This document shows, piece by piece, positions 25,234-35,596 of a stretch of 64,000 nt of DNA. Every line of letters begins with the position of its first letter. Positions within the stretch are counted from its first letter, which is position 1. This DNA comes from Pseudomonadota bacterium. GTDB lineage: Bacteria > Pseudomonadota > Alphaproteobacteria > Rhizobiales > Hyphomicrobiaceae. A program made the translations under genes and the position numbers. Location: assembly GCA_023412805.1 (NCBI GenBank), contig JAEZRM010000137.1, positions 118,887 to 182,886 on the forward strand. The letters run 5' to 3'. The notes under the pieces are model-generated. The model was not told the origin of the DNA. It did no database searches and saw only the letters and a program-made list of their open reading frames with translations.

Positions 25234-26871
25234 CTACAGCTTCCCCGCCGTATCGCGCAGGACGAATTTCTGGATCTTGCCCGTCGATGTCTTCGGCAGC
25301 GGACCGAATACGATGGTGCGCGGCGCTTTGTAGTGCGCCATGTTTTCGCGACAGTAGGCAATGATCTCCTCGGCCGTGACCGTACCGGCATCGGGCCTAA
25401 GCGTGACGAACGCGCACGGCGTCTCGCCCCACTTCTCGTCGGGGCGCGCGACGACTGCGGCCTCCATCACCTTCGGATGCCGAAAAAGGACTTCTTCGAC
25501 CTCAAGAGAAGAGATGTTCTCGCCGCCGGAGATGATGATGTCCTTCGAGCGATCCTTCACCTCGATGTAACCATCCGCGTGCCAGACCGCGAGATCACCC
25601 GAGTGATAGTAGTCACCGGAGAACGACTCGGCCGTTGCGGCGGGGTTCTTGAGATAGCCGCGCATGATCGTGTTTCCACGCAGCATGATCTCGCCGATGG
25701 TCTCGCCGTCGCGCGGCACCGGTTGCATGGTCTCCGGATCGGCGACGATCATGTCCTCGACGAGCACGACTGGAAGACCTTGCCGCGCCATGAGGCGATA
25801 GCGCTCATCCTCGCCGAAGCCTTGCCATTCGGTGTAAGGCGCGCAGTACGTCGATGGGCCGTAGCTCTCGGTCGTGCCGTAGAGGTGCAGCACCTCGAAG
25901 CCCATGGCCTCCATGCGCTGGATGACGATAGCCGGCGGCGCTGCACCACCCGTCGCGACTTTCGTGCGCACGGGCAGCGGCTTCTTCACACCATCGGGCG
26001 AGTGGATCAGCATGTTGAGCACGATGGGCGCGCCGCACATGTGCGTGACGCGCTCGGCTGCGATCAGCTCGAAAATGCGCTGGGGCTCGACGCGGCGGAG
26101 GCAAACATGCGTGCCGCCTGCCGCCGTCACCGCCCAGGTGTACGTCCACCCTGAGCAGTGGAACATCGGCAGCGTCCAGAGATAGCGGCTTTCATTGTCG
26201 AGCTTGAAGGTCAGGGCATTGGCGAGCGCGCCGAGATAGCAGCCGCGATGCGAGAACACGACGCCCTTCGGGTTGCCGGTCGTCCCCGACGTATAGAGCA
26301 GACAGATCGCATCCCATTCATCCTTCGGACCCGAGTAGACGAAATCGGGTTCGCCAGCGGCAATGAAGCTTTCGTACTCGATGCCGCCGAATGAGGGCGC
26401 ACTGGCGGTCTCTTCGTCTCCGATATCGATGACGATCGGCCGCTTGGTGCCCATGAGTTCGAGCGCCGGCGCGATCGTGCCGTGAAATTCCCGGTCGGCG
26501 AGGAAGATCTTGGCTTCGCCATGCTCCAGGCAGAAGGCGATCGCCGCCGGATCGAGGCGAATGTTGATCGGGTTCAGCACGGCACCGATCATGGGCACGG
26601 CGTAGTGCGCTTCGAGCATGGCAGGAATGTTCGGCGCGAGGATTGCGACCGTATCGCCGCGACCGATGCCTGCCTTGGTCAGCGCGTGCGCAAGCCGGCG
26701 CGAGCGCGCATAGAGATCGTGATACGTGAAGCGCCGCGCGCCGTGCACGACGGCAGTGCGCTCACCGAAGAACGTGTCGGCGCGCTTGAGGAAGCTGATC
26801 GGGCTCAATGGCACGAAGTTCGCCGCACATTTTTCGAGCTCGGGCCCGTCCACCTTCATTCGTGCCTCCAT
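25234..26871 (-). CDS. AMP-forming acyl-CoA synthetase
   Basis: 545 residues. ANL-superfamily motifs: P-loop YTSGTTGNPKG, A5-type YGTTES, A7/A8 region YHSGDLAVWHADGYIEVKDR and the C-terminal catalytic Lys in TSTGKIQK. It activates a carboxylic acid with ATP and transfers it to CoA in the cytoplasm. The layout resembles medium-chain and methylmercaptopropionate CoA ligases, with FHCSGW in the acyl pocket; the substrate is not resolved. Start taken as the first ATG at 26871 (MEARMKVDG; the ATG at 26859 is an alternative). Separated from maeB upstream by about 110 bases. Confidence 0.92.
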   Translation of the reverse strand: MEARMKVDGPELEKCAANFVPLSPISFLKRADTFFGERTAVVHGARRFTYHDLYARSRRLAHALTKAGIGRGDTVAILAPNIPAMLEAHYAVPMIGAVLNPINIRLDPAAIAFCLEHGEAKIFLADREFHGTIAPALELMGTKRPIVIDIGDEETASAPSFGGIEYESFIAAGEPDFVYSGPKDEWDAICLLYTSGTTGNPKGVVFSHRGCYLGALANALTFKLDNESRYLWTLPMFHCSGWTYTWAVTAAGGTHVCLRRVEPQRIFELIAAERVTHMCGAPIVLNMLIHSPDGVKKPLPVRTKVATGGAAPPAIVIQRMEAMGFEVLHLYGTTESYGPSTYCAPYTEWQGFGEDERYRLMARQGLPVVLVEDMIVADPETMQPVPRDGETIGEIMLRGNTIMRGYLKNPAATAESFSGDYYHSGDLAVWHADGYIEVKDRSKDIIISGGENISSLEVEEVLFRHPKVMEAAVVARPDEKWGETPCAFVTLRPDAGTVTAEEIIAYCRENMAHYKAPRTIVFGPLPKTSTGKIQKFVLRDTAGKL

Positions 26872-26984
26872 GTCCCATTCATGGGATCAGCTCATTGCCG
26901 CCCAGGCGTCACCCGGCGCCCCGCTCCTATAGCGGCTCACACGCAGCTTGGCGATTGTCCAGAAAGCCAGAATTGGCGCAGGTC

Positions 26985-29255
26985 TCAAGCCCCGATGTTG
27001 CACGCTGCCAGCGCGGCCATTGGCAGAATGTCGTTATCCATGGCGCCGAGCTGGCAGATCTGCACCGGATGCGACAGGCCCGTCAGGATCGGCCCGAGGA
27101 CCGTCGCGCCGCCAAGCTCCTTGAGCATCTTCGTCGAGATGGACGCCGCGTGGAATGCCGGCATGACGAGGACGTTGGCCGTGTCCGTGAGCCGGCAGAA
27201 GGGATACATGCGCCGCAGCTCTGGATTGAGCGCCACGTCGGCCGACATCTCGCCGTCGTACTCGAAGTCGACGCCGCGCTGGTCGAGAATGCGCACGGCC
27301 TCGATCATCTGGTCGGAGCGTTCGCCGCGCGGCTGGCCAAAATTCGAATAGGCGATCATGGCGACACGCGGCTCCATGCCGAAGCTGCGTGCAGCCCGCG
27401 CCGCCTCGATGGCGATGTAGGCGACCTGCTCGGCCGTCGGCATGTCCGTCACGCTCGTATCCGCGACGAGCACCGCTCGGCCGCGACAGAGCGCGAGCGA
27501 AACGCCCACGACGCGCCGGCCCGGCTTCGGGTCGATCACGCGCTGAACGTCCTGGAAGACGCTGCTCCAGTTGCGCGTCACGCCGGATACCATGGCATCG
27601 GCATAGCCATGCACGACCATGAGCGCCGCGAACACATTGCGCTCGTTGAGCACGAGCCGCTCGCAGTCGCGGCGCAGGTAGCCGTGCCGCTGCAGGCGCG
27701 CATAGAGGTAGTCCGTGAACTGGTTTGTGTAGGGCGAGCGGCGCGTATCGAAAAGCTGGAACTCATCCTTGAGGCGCACGCCGAGGTTCTTGAAGTTCGC
27801 CTTCACCGTGTCGAGCGTACCGATGAGCAGCGGCGTCCCGTACTCTTGATTGAGATAGGCATTGGCCGCGCGGATCACCGCCGGCTCCTCACCTTCGGCA
27901 AAGACAATGCGCTTCGGATTGTTGCGCGCTTTTTCGAGTGTCGCGGTCAACCAGCCGGCCATCGGATCGAGCCGACCGCGCAGGCGCGATACATAAGCAC
28001 TGCCGTCCGCGAGCGTCGTGCGCGCGACGCCGCTTTCGACGGCCGCCCGCGCCACTGCCGGGGGCACGGACGTGATGAGCCGCGGATCGAAGGGTGCTGG
28101 AATGATGTACTCCGGCCCGAACGTCGGACGGCGCCCATAGAGCGCGGCCGCCACCTGATCGGGCACCTCCTCGCGTGCGAGTGCGGCGAGCGCGCGCGCC
28201 GCGGCGATCTTCATCTCGATGTTGATCTCTCTCGCGCGCACATCGAGTGCGCCGCGGAAGATGAAGGGAAAGCCGAGGACGTTATTGATCTGGTTCGGAT
28301 AGTCCGAGCGGCCGGTGGCGATGATCGCATCCGGACGCACGGCGTACACGTCCTCGGGCGTGATCTCGGGATCGGGATTGGCCATGGCGAAGATGATCGG
28401 CTTCGGCGCCATGCTCTTGACCATGGCTTGCGTGATTGCGCCTTTGGCCGAGAGACCGAACACAGCATCGGCGCCTTTCATGGCATCATCGAGTGTCCGC
28501 GCCTTGGTCTTCACCGCGTAGGTGGACTTCCACTGGTTCATCCCGTCCCGGCGACCCTGGTAGATGACCCCCTTGGTATCGCAGAGCAGGATGTTCTCGC
28601 GTGGCATACCCATGGCGATGAGCAGATCGAGGCAGGCGATGCCGGCCGATCCAGCACCATTCACGACGAGCTTGAAAGTCGAGATATTGCGGTCGGTCAG
28701 CTCCAGCGCATTGATCAGGCCAGCCGCCGCGATGATGGCCGTACCGTGCTGATCGTCGTGGAAAACCGGAATGTCGAGCAGCTCCTTGAGCCGCTCCTCG
28801 ATGACGAAGCAGTCCGGTGCCTTGATATCCTCGAGATTGATGCCGCCGAAGCTCGGCCCGAGATAACGCACAGCATTGATGAAGGCATCAACATCCTGCG
28901 TATCGACGAGCAGATCCATGGCGTCGATATCGGCGAAACGCTTGAAGAGCGCGCCCTTGCCTTCCATGACCGGCTTCGAGGCCTGCGCGCCGAGATTGCC
29001 GAGGCCGAGGATCGCTGTGCCGTTCGATACGACGGCGACGAGATTGCCCTTGTTCGTGTAGTCGTAGGCGAGCGACTTGTCCTCGGCGATGGCGAGCACC
29101 GGCACGGCCACGCCTGGCGAATAGGCAAGCGAGAGATCGCGCTGAGTGGTCAGCGGCTTGGTCGGCGTGATCTCGAGCTTGCCGGGCTTGCCTTCGGAAT
29201 GAAAGCGCAGAGCGTCTTCGGCTGTGAACTTGATGGCAGGCGTATCGGCGGCCAT
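26985..29255 (-). CDS. maeB: NADP-type malic enzyme with C-terminal phosphotransacetylase-like domain
   Basis: 756 residues from the ATG at 29255 (MAADTPAIKF). N-terminal malic domain with YSPGVAVP and a Rossmann NAD(P) domain (VVNGAGSAGIACLDLL), then about 320 residues of PTA-like sequence (ARNNPKRIVFAEGEE and TAEQVAYIAIEAA). This ME-PTA fusion is the usual alphaproteobacterial form; the PTA part is thought to be regulatory rather than catalytic. It decarboxylates malate to pyruvate. It is divergent from mutS, a gene order kept in many Rhizobiales. Confidence 0.95.
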   Translation of the reverse strand: MAADTPAIKFTAEDALRFHSEGKPGKLEITPTKPLTTQRDLSLAYSPGVAVPVLAIAEDKSLAYDYTNKGNLVAVVSNGTAILGLGNLGAQASKPVMEGKGALFKRFADIDAMDLLVDTQDVDAFINAVRYLGPSFGGINLEDIKAPDCFVIEERLKELLDIPVFHDDQHGTAIIAAAGLINALELTDRNISTFKLVVNGAGSAGIACLDLLIAMGMPRENILLCDTKGVIYQGRRDGMNQWKSTYAVKTKARTLDDAMKGADAVFGLSAKGAITQAMVKSMAPKPIIFAMANPDPEITPEDVYAVRPDAIIATGRSDYPNQINNVLGFPFIFRGALDVRAREINIEMKIAAARALAALAREEVPDQVAAALYGRRPTFGPEYIIPAPFDPRLITSVPPAVARAAVESGVARTTLADGSAYVSRLRGRLDPMAGWLTATLEKARNNPKRIVFAEGEEPAVIRAANAYLNQEYGTPLLIGTLDTVKANFKNLGVRLKDEFQLFDTRRSPYTNQFTDYLYARLQRHGYLRRDCERLVLNERNVFAALMVVHGYADAMVSGVTRNWSSVFQDVQRVIDPKPGRRVVGVSLALCRGRAVLVADTSVTDMPTAEQVAYIAIEAARAARSFGMEPRVAMIAYSNFGQPRGERSDQMIEAVRILDQRGVDFEYDGEMSADVALNPELRRMYPFCRLTDTANVLVMPAFHAASISTKMLKELGGATVLGPILTGLSHPVQICQLGAMDNDILPMAALAACNIGA

Positions 29256-29340
29256 GTGGGCGTACCCCGTCTCTGGCGTCCGCGCGCGAACCCGAGGGCC
29301 CTCGGCTCGTCGTACGACGCGATGACTGTCTAAATTCTCT

Positions 29341-29369
29341 TTGACGATAAGGCCCGGCCGCCCTGTGTA
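29341..29369 (+). promoter_or_regulatory. Candidate sigma-70 promoter for mutS
   Basis: TTGACG at 29341-29346, a 17-base spacer and TGTGTA at 29364-29369, about 100 bases before the mutS start. The -35 is one base from consensus; the -10 is weak. Pattern only. Confidence 0.35.
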
Positions 29370-29467
29370 CAACTCGCCACTTGCCTCGCACTGCACCATG
29401 CTTCATGTGGTCGGGGCGACCAGAGCTCTATGCGGTCGGGGTGGGAGCAGCCGGGGGCGGCAAAGGA

Positions 29468-32248
29468 ATGGCCAAGCGCGCGAAAAGCGGCAGCCGCGAA
29501 AGCGACGGACAGGATGCCGCACCGCCGAACGCGGATGAAGGCGCGCGCGCGCCTGTCGGCGACGTCACGCCATCCATGGCTCAATTTTTAGAGATCAAGG
29601 CGGCTAATCCGGACAGCATCCTCTGGTATCGGATGGGCGATTTCTACGAGCTGTTCTTCGATGATGCTGTGGTCGCCTCGCAGGCACTTGGCATTGTGCT
29701 GACGAAACGCGGCAAGCATCTCGGCCAGGACATTCCCATGTGCGGCGTGCCCGTGCATCGCGCCGACGAATATCTCCAGCGCCTCATCCGCAAGGGTTTC
29801 CGCGTCGCTGTCTGCGAGCAGCTCGAGGATCCGGCGGAAGCCAGGAAGCGCGGCTCGAAAGCGGTCGTGAAGCGCGATGTCGTGCGTCTCGTGACACCCG
29901 GCACGCTCACCGAGGACACGCTGCTCGACGCACGCGCGCGCAACTACCTCACCGCGCTATTCGCGCCCGCGTCTGCTGCCGACACCGACCACGCGCTCGC
30001 CTCGCTCGACATTTCGACGGGCGAGTTCGAGATCGCGAGCGTGCCAGCCACCGATCTTGCCGGCGAACTCGTACGCCTCGCGCCGGGCGAGATCCTGCTG
30101 CCCGATCGTCTCATGGACGACAAGACCATCGCGGCCTGCGCCAATCTCACAGGCAGCGCGCTGACACCACTTGCGACCTCCTTCTTCGACAGCATGGGCG
30201 GCGAGCGGACGTTGCGCGAACGCCTCGGCGTTGCGGAGCTCGATGGCTTCGGCACGTTCTCGCGCACGGAGCTGGCCGCGGTCGGTGCGCTCCTGAAGTA
30301 CGTCGACCTCACACAGATCGGTGCGCGTCCGGTCGTCCGGCCGCCACGACGGACGGGACCGGCAACGACGCTCGTCATCGATGCTGCGACGCGCAACAGT
30401 CTGGAATTGCTGCGCTCCACGCGCGGCGAGCGCGAGGGCAGCCTGCTTTCGGCCATCGACCGCACGGTGACCGGCCCCGGCGCGCGAGAGCTGGCCAACC
30501 GCCTTGCAAGTCCGCTCCGCGATGCATCGCAGATCGGTGCGCGGCTGGATGCCATTGCCTTCTTGCTTGCGGAGCCCCAGGCGCGCGAGATGCTGCGTGA
30601 AGCGTTGAAGGGTGCACCGGACGTCGCGCGCGCGACCTCACGCCTTGCGCTCGGCCGCGGCGATCCGCGCGACCTCGCGGCCGTGCGCGATGCACTAGCG
30701 GCGGCCAAATGGTCCGGCGAGATACTCAACGGTGCCGCCGGCGCCATGGGCCTGCCCGCTGAGCTGGCGCGGGCCGTCGCTAATCTCGGCAGCGACCAGC
30801 ACGCACTCGCCGATCTCCTCACGCGCGCCCTGATCGAGACACCGGGCCACCAGCGCCGCGATGGCGGTTTCGTGCGCGCAGGCTTCCGCTCCGACCTCGA
30901 CGAGGCTCAGGCGCTACGCGATGACAGCCGCCGCGTGATGACGGGGCTTGAAGCCAAGTATATCGAACAGACTGGCATCAAGACGCTCAAGGTGCGCCAT
31001 AATAATATCCTCGGCTTCTTCATCGAGGTCGGTGCGCAGAGCGCGCGACCCATGCTCGCCGAACCGCTTTCGGAGATTTTCACGCACCGCCAGACCATGG
31101 CCAATGCCGTACGCTTCACGACCGTCGAGCTGGTCGAGGTCGAGGGCCGCATTGCCGGTGCTGCAGAGCGTGCACTTGCCATCGAGCAGGAGATCTTCAA
31201 CGACCTCGCGCGCGCCATTGCTGCGGAGGAGCAAGCCCTCGCAAGGGTCGCGGAGGCCCTCGCCGCGATCGATGTGGCAGCTGGCCTTGCAGAACTGGCG
31301 GAAGCCGAGAACCATGTGCGTCCGGAGCTCGACGAGAGCACGTCTCTCGCCATCGAGGGCGGGCGCCATCCGGTCGTCGAGCAGGCACTTCGCGCAGCGA
31401 AAGCGGGTCCGTTCGTCGAGAACCATTGCGTGCTCGGTAATGATGGCTCGGGCTTCGAGGATAGCGCTACGGGTCGTATCTGGCTCGTCACCGGGCCGAA
31501 CATGGCAGGCAAATCGACCTTCCTGCGCCAGAACGCGCTTATCACCGTACTGGCGCAGATGGGCGCGTTCGTGCCGGCGCGGCGGGCGCGCATCGGCATC
31601 GTCGATCGTCTCTTCTCGCGCGTCGGTGCGGCGGACGATCTGGCGCGCGGCCGCTCGACCTTCATGGTGGAGATGATCGAGACCGCGGCTATCCTCAATC
31701 AGGCAGGCGAACGCAGCCTCGTCATTCTAGACGAGATCGGGCGTGGCACCGCGACCTTCGACGGACTCTCCATCGCCTGGGCGACGGTCGAGTACCTGCA
31801 TGATGTCTGTCGCTGCCGTGCGCTCTTCGCAACACACTATCACGAGCTGACCGCACTCTCGGGCCGCCTCGCCGAGGTCGCCAACGCGACCATCGAGGTG
31901 AAGGAATGGAACGACGAGATCGTCTTCCTGCATAAAGTGCGCGCTGGTGCTGCGGACCGCAGTTACGGCATTCAGGTCGCCAAGCTCGCGGGACTACCCG
32001 GCCCCGTCATCTCACGCGCGGGCGAAGTGCTGGCGCTGCTTGAAAAAGCTGATCGGCGTTCCGAAGGTGCGGCCCCGGCGCTCGATGATCTGCCGCTCTT
32101 CGCGGCCTCGCGTCCGACTTCTCCGGCCTCGAATGCCGGCACTGCGAGCCCGCTCGTAGAGGCCGTCGGCGCGCTCAATCCCGATGACATGAGCCCAAAG
32201 GAGGCGCTGGAAGCTCTGTACCGGCTGAGGCAGCTAGCTGGGCGCTGA
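29468..32248 (+). CDS. mutS: DNA mismatch repair protein MutS
   Basis: 926 residues from the ATG at 29468 (MAKRAKSG), within the usual range. The mismatch-reading wedge is present as MGDFYELFFDDA (Phe-x-Glu), then core domains I-IV and the ATPase: Walker A GPNMAGKST at about residue 675 and Walker B LVILDEIGRGTATFDG. The C-terminus carries a helix-turn-helix dimer region (DDMSPKEALEALYRL). It binds mispairs and recruits MutL in the cytoplasm. The open frame runs upstream of 29468, but that part is not conserved-looking. Confidence 0.97.
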   Translation: MAKRAKSGSRESDGQDAAPPNADEGARAPVGDVTPSMAQFLEIKAANPDSILWYRMGDFYELFFDDAVVASQALGIVLTKRGKHLGQDIPMCGVPVHRADEYLQRLIRKGFRVAVCEQLEDPAEARKRGSKAVVKRDVVRLVTPGTLTEDTLLDARARNYLTALFAPASAADTDHALASLDISTGEFEIASVPATDLAGELVRLAPGEILLPDRLMDDKTIAACANLTGSALTPLATSFFDSMGGERTLRERLGVAELDGFGTFSRTELAAVGALLKYVDLTQIGARPVVRPPRRTGPATTLVIDAATRNSLELLRSTRGEREGSLLSAIDRTVTGPGARELANRLASPLRDASQIGARLDAIAFLLAEPQAREMLREALKGAPDVARATSRLALGRGDPRDLAAVRDALAAAKWSGEILNGAAGAMGLPAELARAVANLGSDQHALADLLTRALIETPGHQRRDGGFVRAGFRSDLDEAQALRDDSRRVMTGLEAKYIEQTGIKTLKVRHNNILGFFIEVGAQSARPMLAEPLSEIFTHRQTMANAVRFTTVELVEVEGRIAGAAERALAIEQEIFNDLARAIAAEEQALARVAEALAAIDVAAGLAELAEAENHVRPELDESTSLAIEGGRHPVVEQALRAAKAGPFVENHCVLGNDGSGFEDSATGRIWLVTGPNMAGKSTFLRQNALITVLAQMGAFVPARRARIGIVDRLFSRVGAADDLARGRSTFMVEMIETAAILNQAGERSLVILDEIGRGTATFDGLSIAWATVEYLHDVCRCRALFATHYHELTALSGRLAEVANATIEVKEWNDEIVFLHKVRAGAADRSYGIQVAKLAGLPGPVISRAGEVLALLEKADRRSEGAAPALDDLPLFAASRPTSPASNAGTASPLVEAVGALNPDDMSPKEALEALYRLRQLAGR

Positions 32249-32323
32249 CTGCGCGCCAGCGCTAGCGCCGCCCATGCGGAGCCGATGAGCGAAGCGAATA
32301 GCGGCGTGAGCCTGGCAATCACG

Positions 32324-32446
32324 CTAAACCATCTGCACAAACAGACCCGCCGCGAGCACGATGACGACCGTGCTCGTGAGAAACAGCATGCGATCGATGC
32401 GGCGGATGTATTCGTCGGCAGTGATGGGGCGGGCGGGTTTGCGCAT
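32324..32446 (-). CDS. Small 40-residue single-pass membrane protein
   Basis: Minus-strand gene between mutS and glnD. From the ATG at 32446 (MRKPARPITADEYIRRIDRM) with GGAGAG about 6 bases upstream; a longer frame also exists. A basic N-terminal half with ITADEYIRRIDRML is followed by one hydrophobic helix (FLTSTVVIVLAAGLFVQMV). This is inside-positive topology with almost no external part. I do not know the family. The good ribosome binding site and clear helix support it despite its size. Confidence 0.5.
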   Translation of the reverse strand: MRKPARPITADEYIRRIDRMLFLTSTVVIVLAAGLFVQMV

Positions 32447-32763
32447 GGCTCTCTCCAGGAGCATCGAGGGCTTGCCCGGGACTGCTGCACGATGCCGGGT
32501 TATGCTTCTGTTGTGCCAAACGCGCGCCCTGCCCCGCTGTTTCCGCGGGAACACGGTAATCCACAGCCTGTTGTGCCGGAGCCTCAATTTGGGCCCAGTG
32601 CCTCAAAGTTGAGCGTGTGCCGCTCGAGTTGCCGCAGCTTCCTATTTCCGGTGGGGGCGAAATACGATATGCCCGGCCAACGAGTTGTATGATGCAAGGC
32701 GCCTGCGATTCGGGCGCGCCCGGCAAGGCCGTGGGAACATGGCCCGCCGCGAAAGCGGACAGC
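32447..32763. other. 317-base gap upstream of glnD
   Basis: Between the divergent small membrane protein gene and glnD. GC-rich with no strong repeat. The glnD frame itself is open back to 32617, so part of this may be coding if an earlier start (for example 32692) is used. No operator or promoter could be fixed. Confidence 0.4.
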
Positions 32764-35565
32764 ATGGACACATTGCTCAAGGACGCGCTGGCCCCAAAGC
32801 GGGACGCCCACCGGCTGCCCGATCCGCCCTATTTCGACACCGCGGCGCTGCGCCGGGAACTCACGGCCATTTTCCGCGCCCATGACGAGAGCGCTGAAGC
32901 CGCTCGCCCCGCCATCGTAGAGTGCCTGCGCGGTCTCATGACCAATGCGCGCGAAGAAGCGCACGCTCAGCTCCTGTCAGACGGCAAAGGACGGCGCTGT
33001 GCCGAGGGTCTTTCGACCTTCCAGGACGAACTCATCGCCCTCGTGTTCGACTACACCCGCGCGCACGTCTACCGCAGCAACAACCCCGCCGACACCGAGC
33101 GCCTGACGATCGTCGCGACCGGCGGCTACGGCCGCGCCCTGCTGGCGCCCGGTTCGGACATCGATCTGCTCTTTCTGCTGCCCTACAAGCAGACGCCCTG
33201 GGGCGAGAGCGTCGTCGAATACATTCTCTATATGCTGTGGGATCTGCGCCTGAAGGTCGGCCACGCGACCCGAACGGTTGACCAATGCCTGCAGCTCGCC
33301 CGCGCCGACGTCACCATCTGCACGGCGCTGCTCGATGCGCGCTACCTGCTCGGTGATCGCCCGCTTTTCGACGAGCTCATTAACCGCTTCAGCAACGAGG
33401 TGGTCAAGGGTGGCGAGCGCGGCTTCATCGAGGCAAAGCTCGCCGAGCGCAACAGCCGCCACCAGCGCGCGGGCGCCTCGCGCTATCGCGTCGAGCCGAA
33501 TATCAAGGATGGCAAGGGCGGCCTGCGCGATCTGCATACGCTTTACTGGCTTGCCAAGTACATGGCCGGCGGCCCCGGCGTGGGCGATCCGATCGTCCAG
33601 CCGATCTTCACGGCGGAGGAGCAGACGACCTTCCGCCGGTGCGAAGACTTCCTCTGGACCATCCGCTGTCATCTCCATTTTCTAACCGGACGGCCGGAAG
33701 AACGCCTGACTTTCGAGTACCAGCCGCAGCTTGCCGAAATCCTCGGTTACGCGAACCGCATGGGGCTCAAGGCCGTCGAGCGCTTCATGAAGCACTACTT
33801 CATGGTCGCCAAGGATGTCGGCGACCTGACAACCGTGCTCTGTTCCTGGCTCGAAGTGCAGCAACTCACGACCTCACCGAGGTTCGACGCGCTCTTCGAT
33901 CCCATGGGCTGGCGCATGCGGCGGCGCGTGCGCCGCACGACCGCTTTCCGCATCGACAACGGCCGCCTCAATGTCGCGGACGCCGAGATTTTTCGCCGCG
34001 ATCCCGTGAATCTCATCCGCTGCTTCGCGCAGGTCGAGGAAACAGGCGCATTCCTGCATCCGCAGGCCATCCGTCTCATTCGCCAGTCTCTCCGCCTCAT
34101 CGACGACGATCTGCGCAATGATCCGGAAGCCAACAGGATCATGCTGAACCTCATGACGGCGCGCGGCACACCGGAGTTGACGCTCAGGCGCATGAACGAA
34201 GCCGGCGTGCTCGGGCGCATGATCCCGGAGTTCGGCCGCGTCGTTGCAATGATGCAGTTCAATCTCTACCACCACTACACGGTGGACGAGCACCTCATCC
34301 GCACCGTCGGCGTCGTCTCCGAGATCGAGCGCGGTGAGAGCGAGGACAAGCATCCGCTTTCCCACCACATCTTCAAGGCCGTCATCAACAGGCGCGTTCT
34401 CTTCGTCACGGCATTTCTGCATGACATCGGCAAGGGCCGCGCCGAGGATCACTCGAAGCTCGGCGCGAGGATTGCGCGCAAACTGTGCCCGCGCCTGGGC
34501 CTGAGCGAGGCCGAGACTGAACTCGTCGCGTGGCTGATCGAGAACCACCTTCTCATGAGCAACATCGCGCAGAGCCGCGACATCGCCGATCCGAAGACGA
34601 TCCGCGATTTCGCCGAAACCATGCAGAGCGTCGAGCGCTTGCGGCTGCTGCTGCTGCTCACGGTCGCGGATATTCGCGCCGTCGGCCCGAACACGTGGAA
34701 TGGCTGGAAAGGTCAGCTCCTGCGCTCGCTCTACTACGCGACGGAGCCGCTGCTTTCAGGAGCCTATGAACCCGTCGCACTCAGCGAGCGCGTCGACACT
34801 GCGATCGAAGCCTTCCGCGTCGAGGCCAAGGACAACCCGCCCGAGCGCGTGCAGGCATTCATCGAGCGCCAGTATGACGACTACTGGATCAAGACGTCGC
34901 TGCCGAAGCAGGTCGAGCACATGGGGCTCATGACGCGCACGGACACGAACGGCGAGAAATTCGGCACAAGCTTCACGACCAACGCCTTCACGGCCGTGTC
35001 CGAGCTCTCGCTGGTCGCGCCCAACCACCCGCGCGTGCTTTCGCTCTTTGCCGGCGCCTGCGCGGCGGCCGGTGCCAATATCGTCGGCGCGTACATCGCC
35101 TCGACGCGCGACGGCTTCGCCCTCGACACGTTCCTGCTGCAGCGTGCCTTCGAGCACGAGGATGACGAGAAGCGGCGCGCCAAGCGTATCGGCGAGACCA
35201 TCGAGAAGCTGCTGCGCGGCGAAGTGCGGCTCAGCACGCTCATGGCCAAGAAAATGGGCGCGCCATCGATCATCAATACGTTCACCGTCGAGCCGGAGGT
35301 CGTGATCGACAACGTCGTCTCCGACCATTTCACCGTCATCGAAGTATCCGGTCTCGACCGCCCGGGCCTTCTCTATGACGTTACGACGGCGCTCTCCGAT
35401 CTCAATCTCGACATCAACTCCGCTCACATCACGACCTTCGGCGAGAAGGCCGTGGATACGTTCTATGTCACCGACCTCACCCGCAAGAAAATCACCTCAT
35501 CCCAACGCCAGGAAGCCATCCGGGCGCGCCTGATCGACGCGCTCAGCGGCGATCCGCCGAATTGA
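32764..35565 (+). CDS. glnD: Bifunctional [PII] uridylyltransferase / uridylyl-removing enzyme
   Basis: 933 residues from the ATG at 32764, the normal length for alphaproteobacteria. Nucleotidyltransferase motif GGYGRALLAPGSDIDLLF (about 120-137, with the two catalytic Asp). PII-UT linker domain with FEYQPQLAE. HD domain (HHYTVDEHLI; AFLHDIGKGRAEDHS) removes UMP. Two C-terminal ACT domains sense glutamine (RVLSLFAGACAAAGANI; GLDRPGLLYDVTTAL). GlnD reports nitrogen status to GlnB/GlnK. Followed by murJ after 31 bases, a conserved Rhizobiales neighbourhood. Confidence 0.97.
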   Translation: MDTLLKDALAPKRDAHRLPDPPYFDTAALRRELTAIFRAHDESAEAARPAIVECLRGLMTNAREEAHAQLLSDGKGRRCAEGLSTFQDELIALVFDYTRAHVYRSNNPADTERLTIVATGGYGRALLAPGSDIDLLFLLPYKQTPWGESVVEYILYMLWDLRLKVGHATRTVDQCLQLARADVTICTALLDARYLLGDRPLFDELINRFSNEVVKGGERGFIEAKLAERNSRHQRAGASRYRVEPNIKDGKGGLRDLHTLYWLAKYMAGGPGVGDPIVQPIFTAEEQTTFRRCEDFLWTIRCHLHFLTGRPEERLTFEYQPQLAEILGYANRMGLKAVERFMKHYFMVAKDVGDLTTVLCSWLEVQQLTTSPRFDALFDPMGWRMRRRVRRTTAFRIDNGRLNVADAEIFRRDPVNLIRCFAQVEETGAFLHPQAIRLIRQSLRLIDDDLRNDPEANRIMLNLMTARGTPELTLRRMNEAGVLGRMIPEFGRVVAMMQFNLYHHYTVDEHLIRTVGVVSEIERGESEDKHPLSHHIFKAVINRRVLFVTAFLHDIGKGRAEDHSKLGARIARKLCPRLGLSEAETELVAWLIENHLLMSNIAQSRDIADPKTIRDFAETMQSVERLRLLLLLTVADIRAVGPNTWNGWKGQLLRSLYYATEPLLSGAYEPVALSERVDTAIEAFRVEAKDNPPERVQAFIERQYDDYWIKTSLPKQVEHMGLMTRTDTNGEKFGTSFTTNAFTAVSELSLVAPNHPRVLSLFAGACAAAGANIVGAYIASTRDGFALDTFLLQRAFEHEDDEKRRAKRIGETIEKLLRGEVRLSTLMAKKMGAPSIINTFTVEPEVVIDNVVSDHFTVIEVSGLDRPGLLYDVTTALSDLNLDINSAHITTFGEKAVDTFYVTDLTRKKITSSQRQEAIRARLIDALSGDPPN

Positions 35566-35596
35566 GTCCCCCGCCCGACTGGATACGGCCCGCGCC

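Noticed and set aside
26808..29333. Plus-strand frame of 841 codons opposite maeB
   Set aside because: Antisense shadow rich in Arg, His and Glu; maeB has full conserved motifs.
32561..32571. TAATCCACA, one base from a DnaA box, upstream of glnD
   Set aside because: A single imperfect site in a housekeeping region, with no cluster or AT-rich unwinding element; not an origin.
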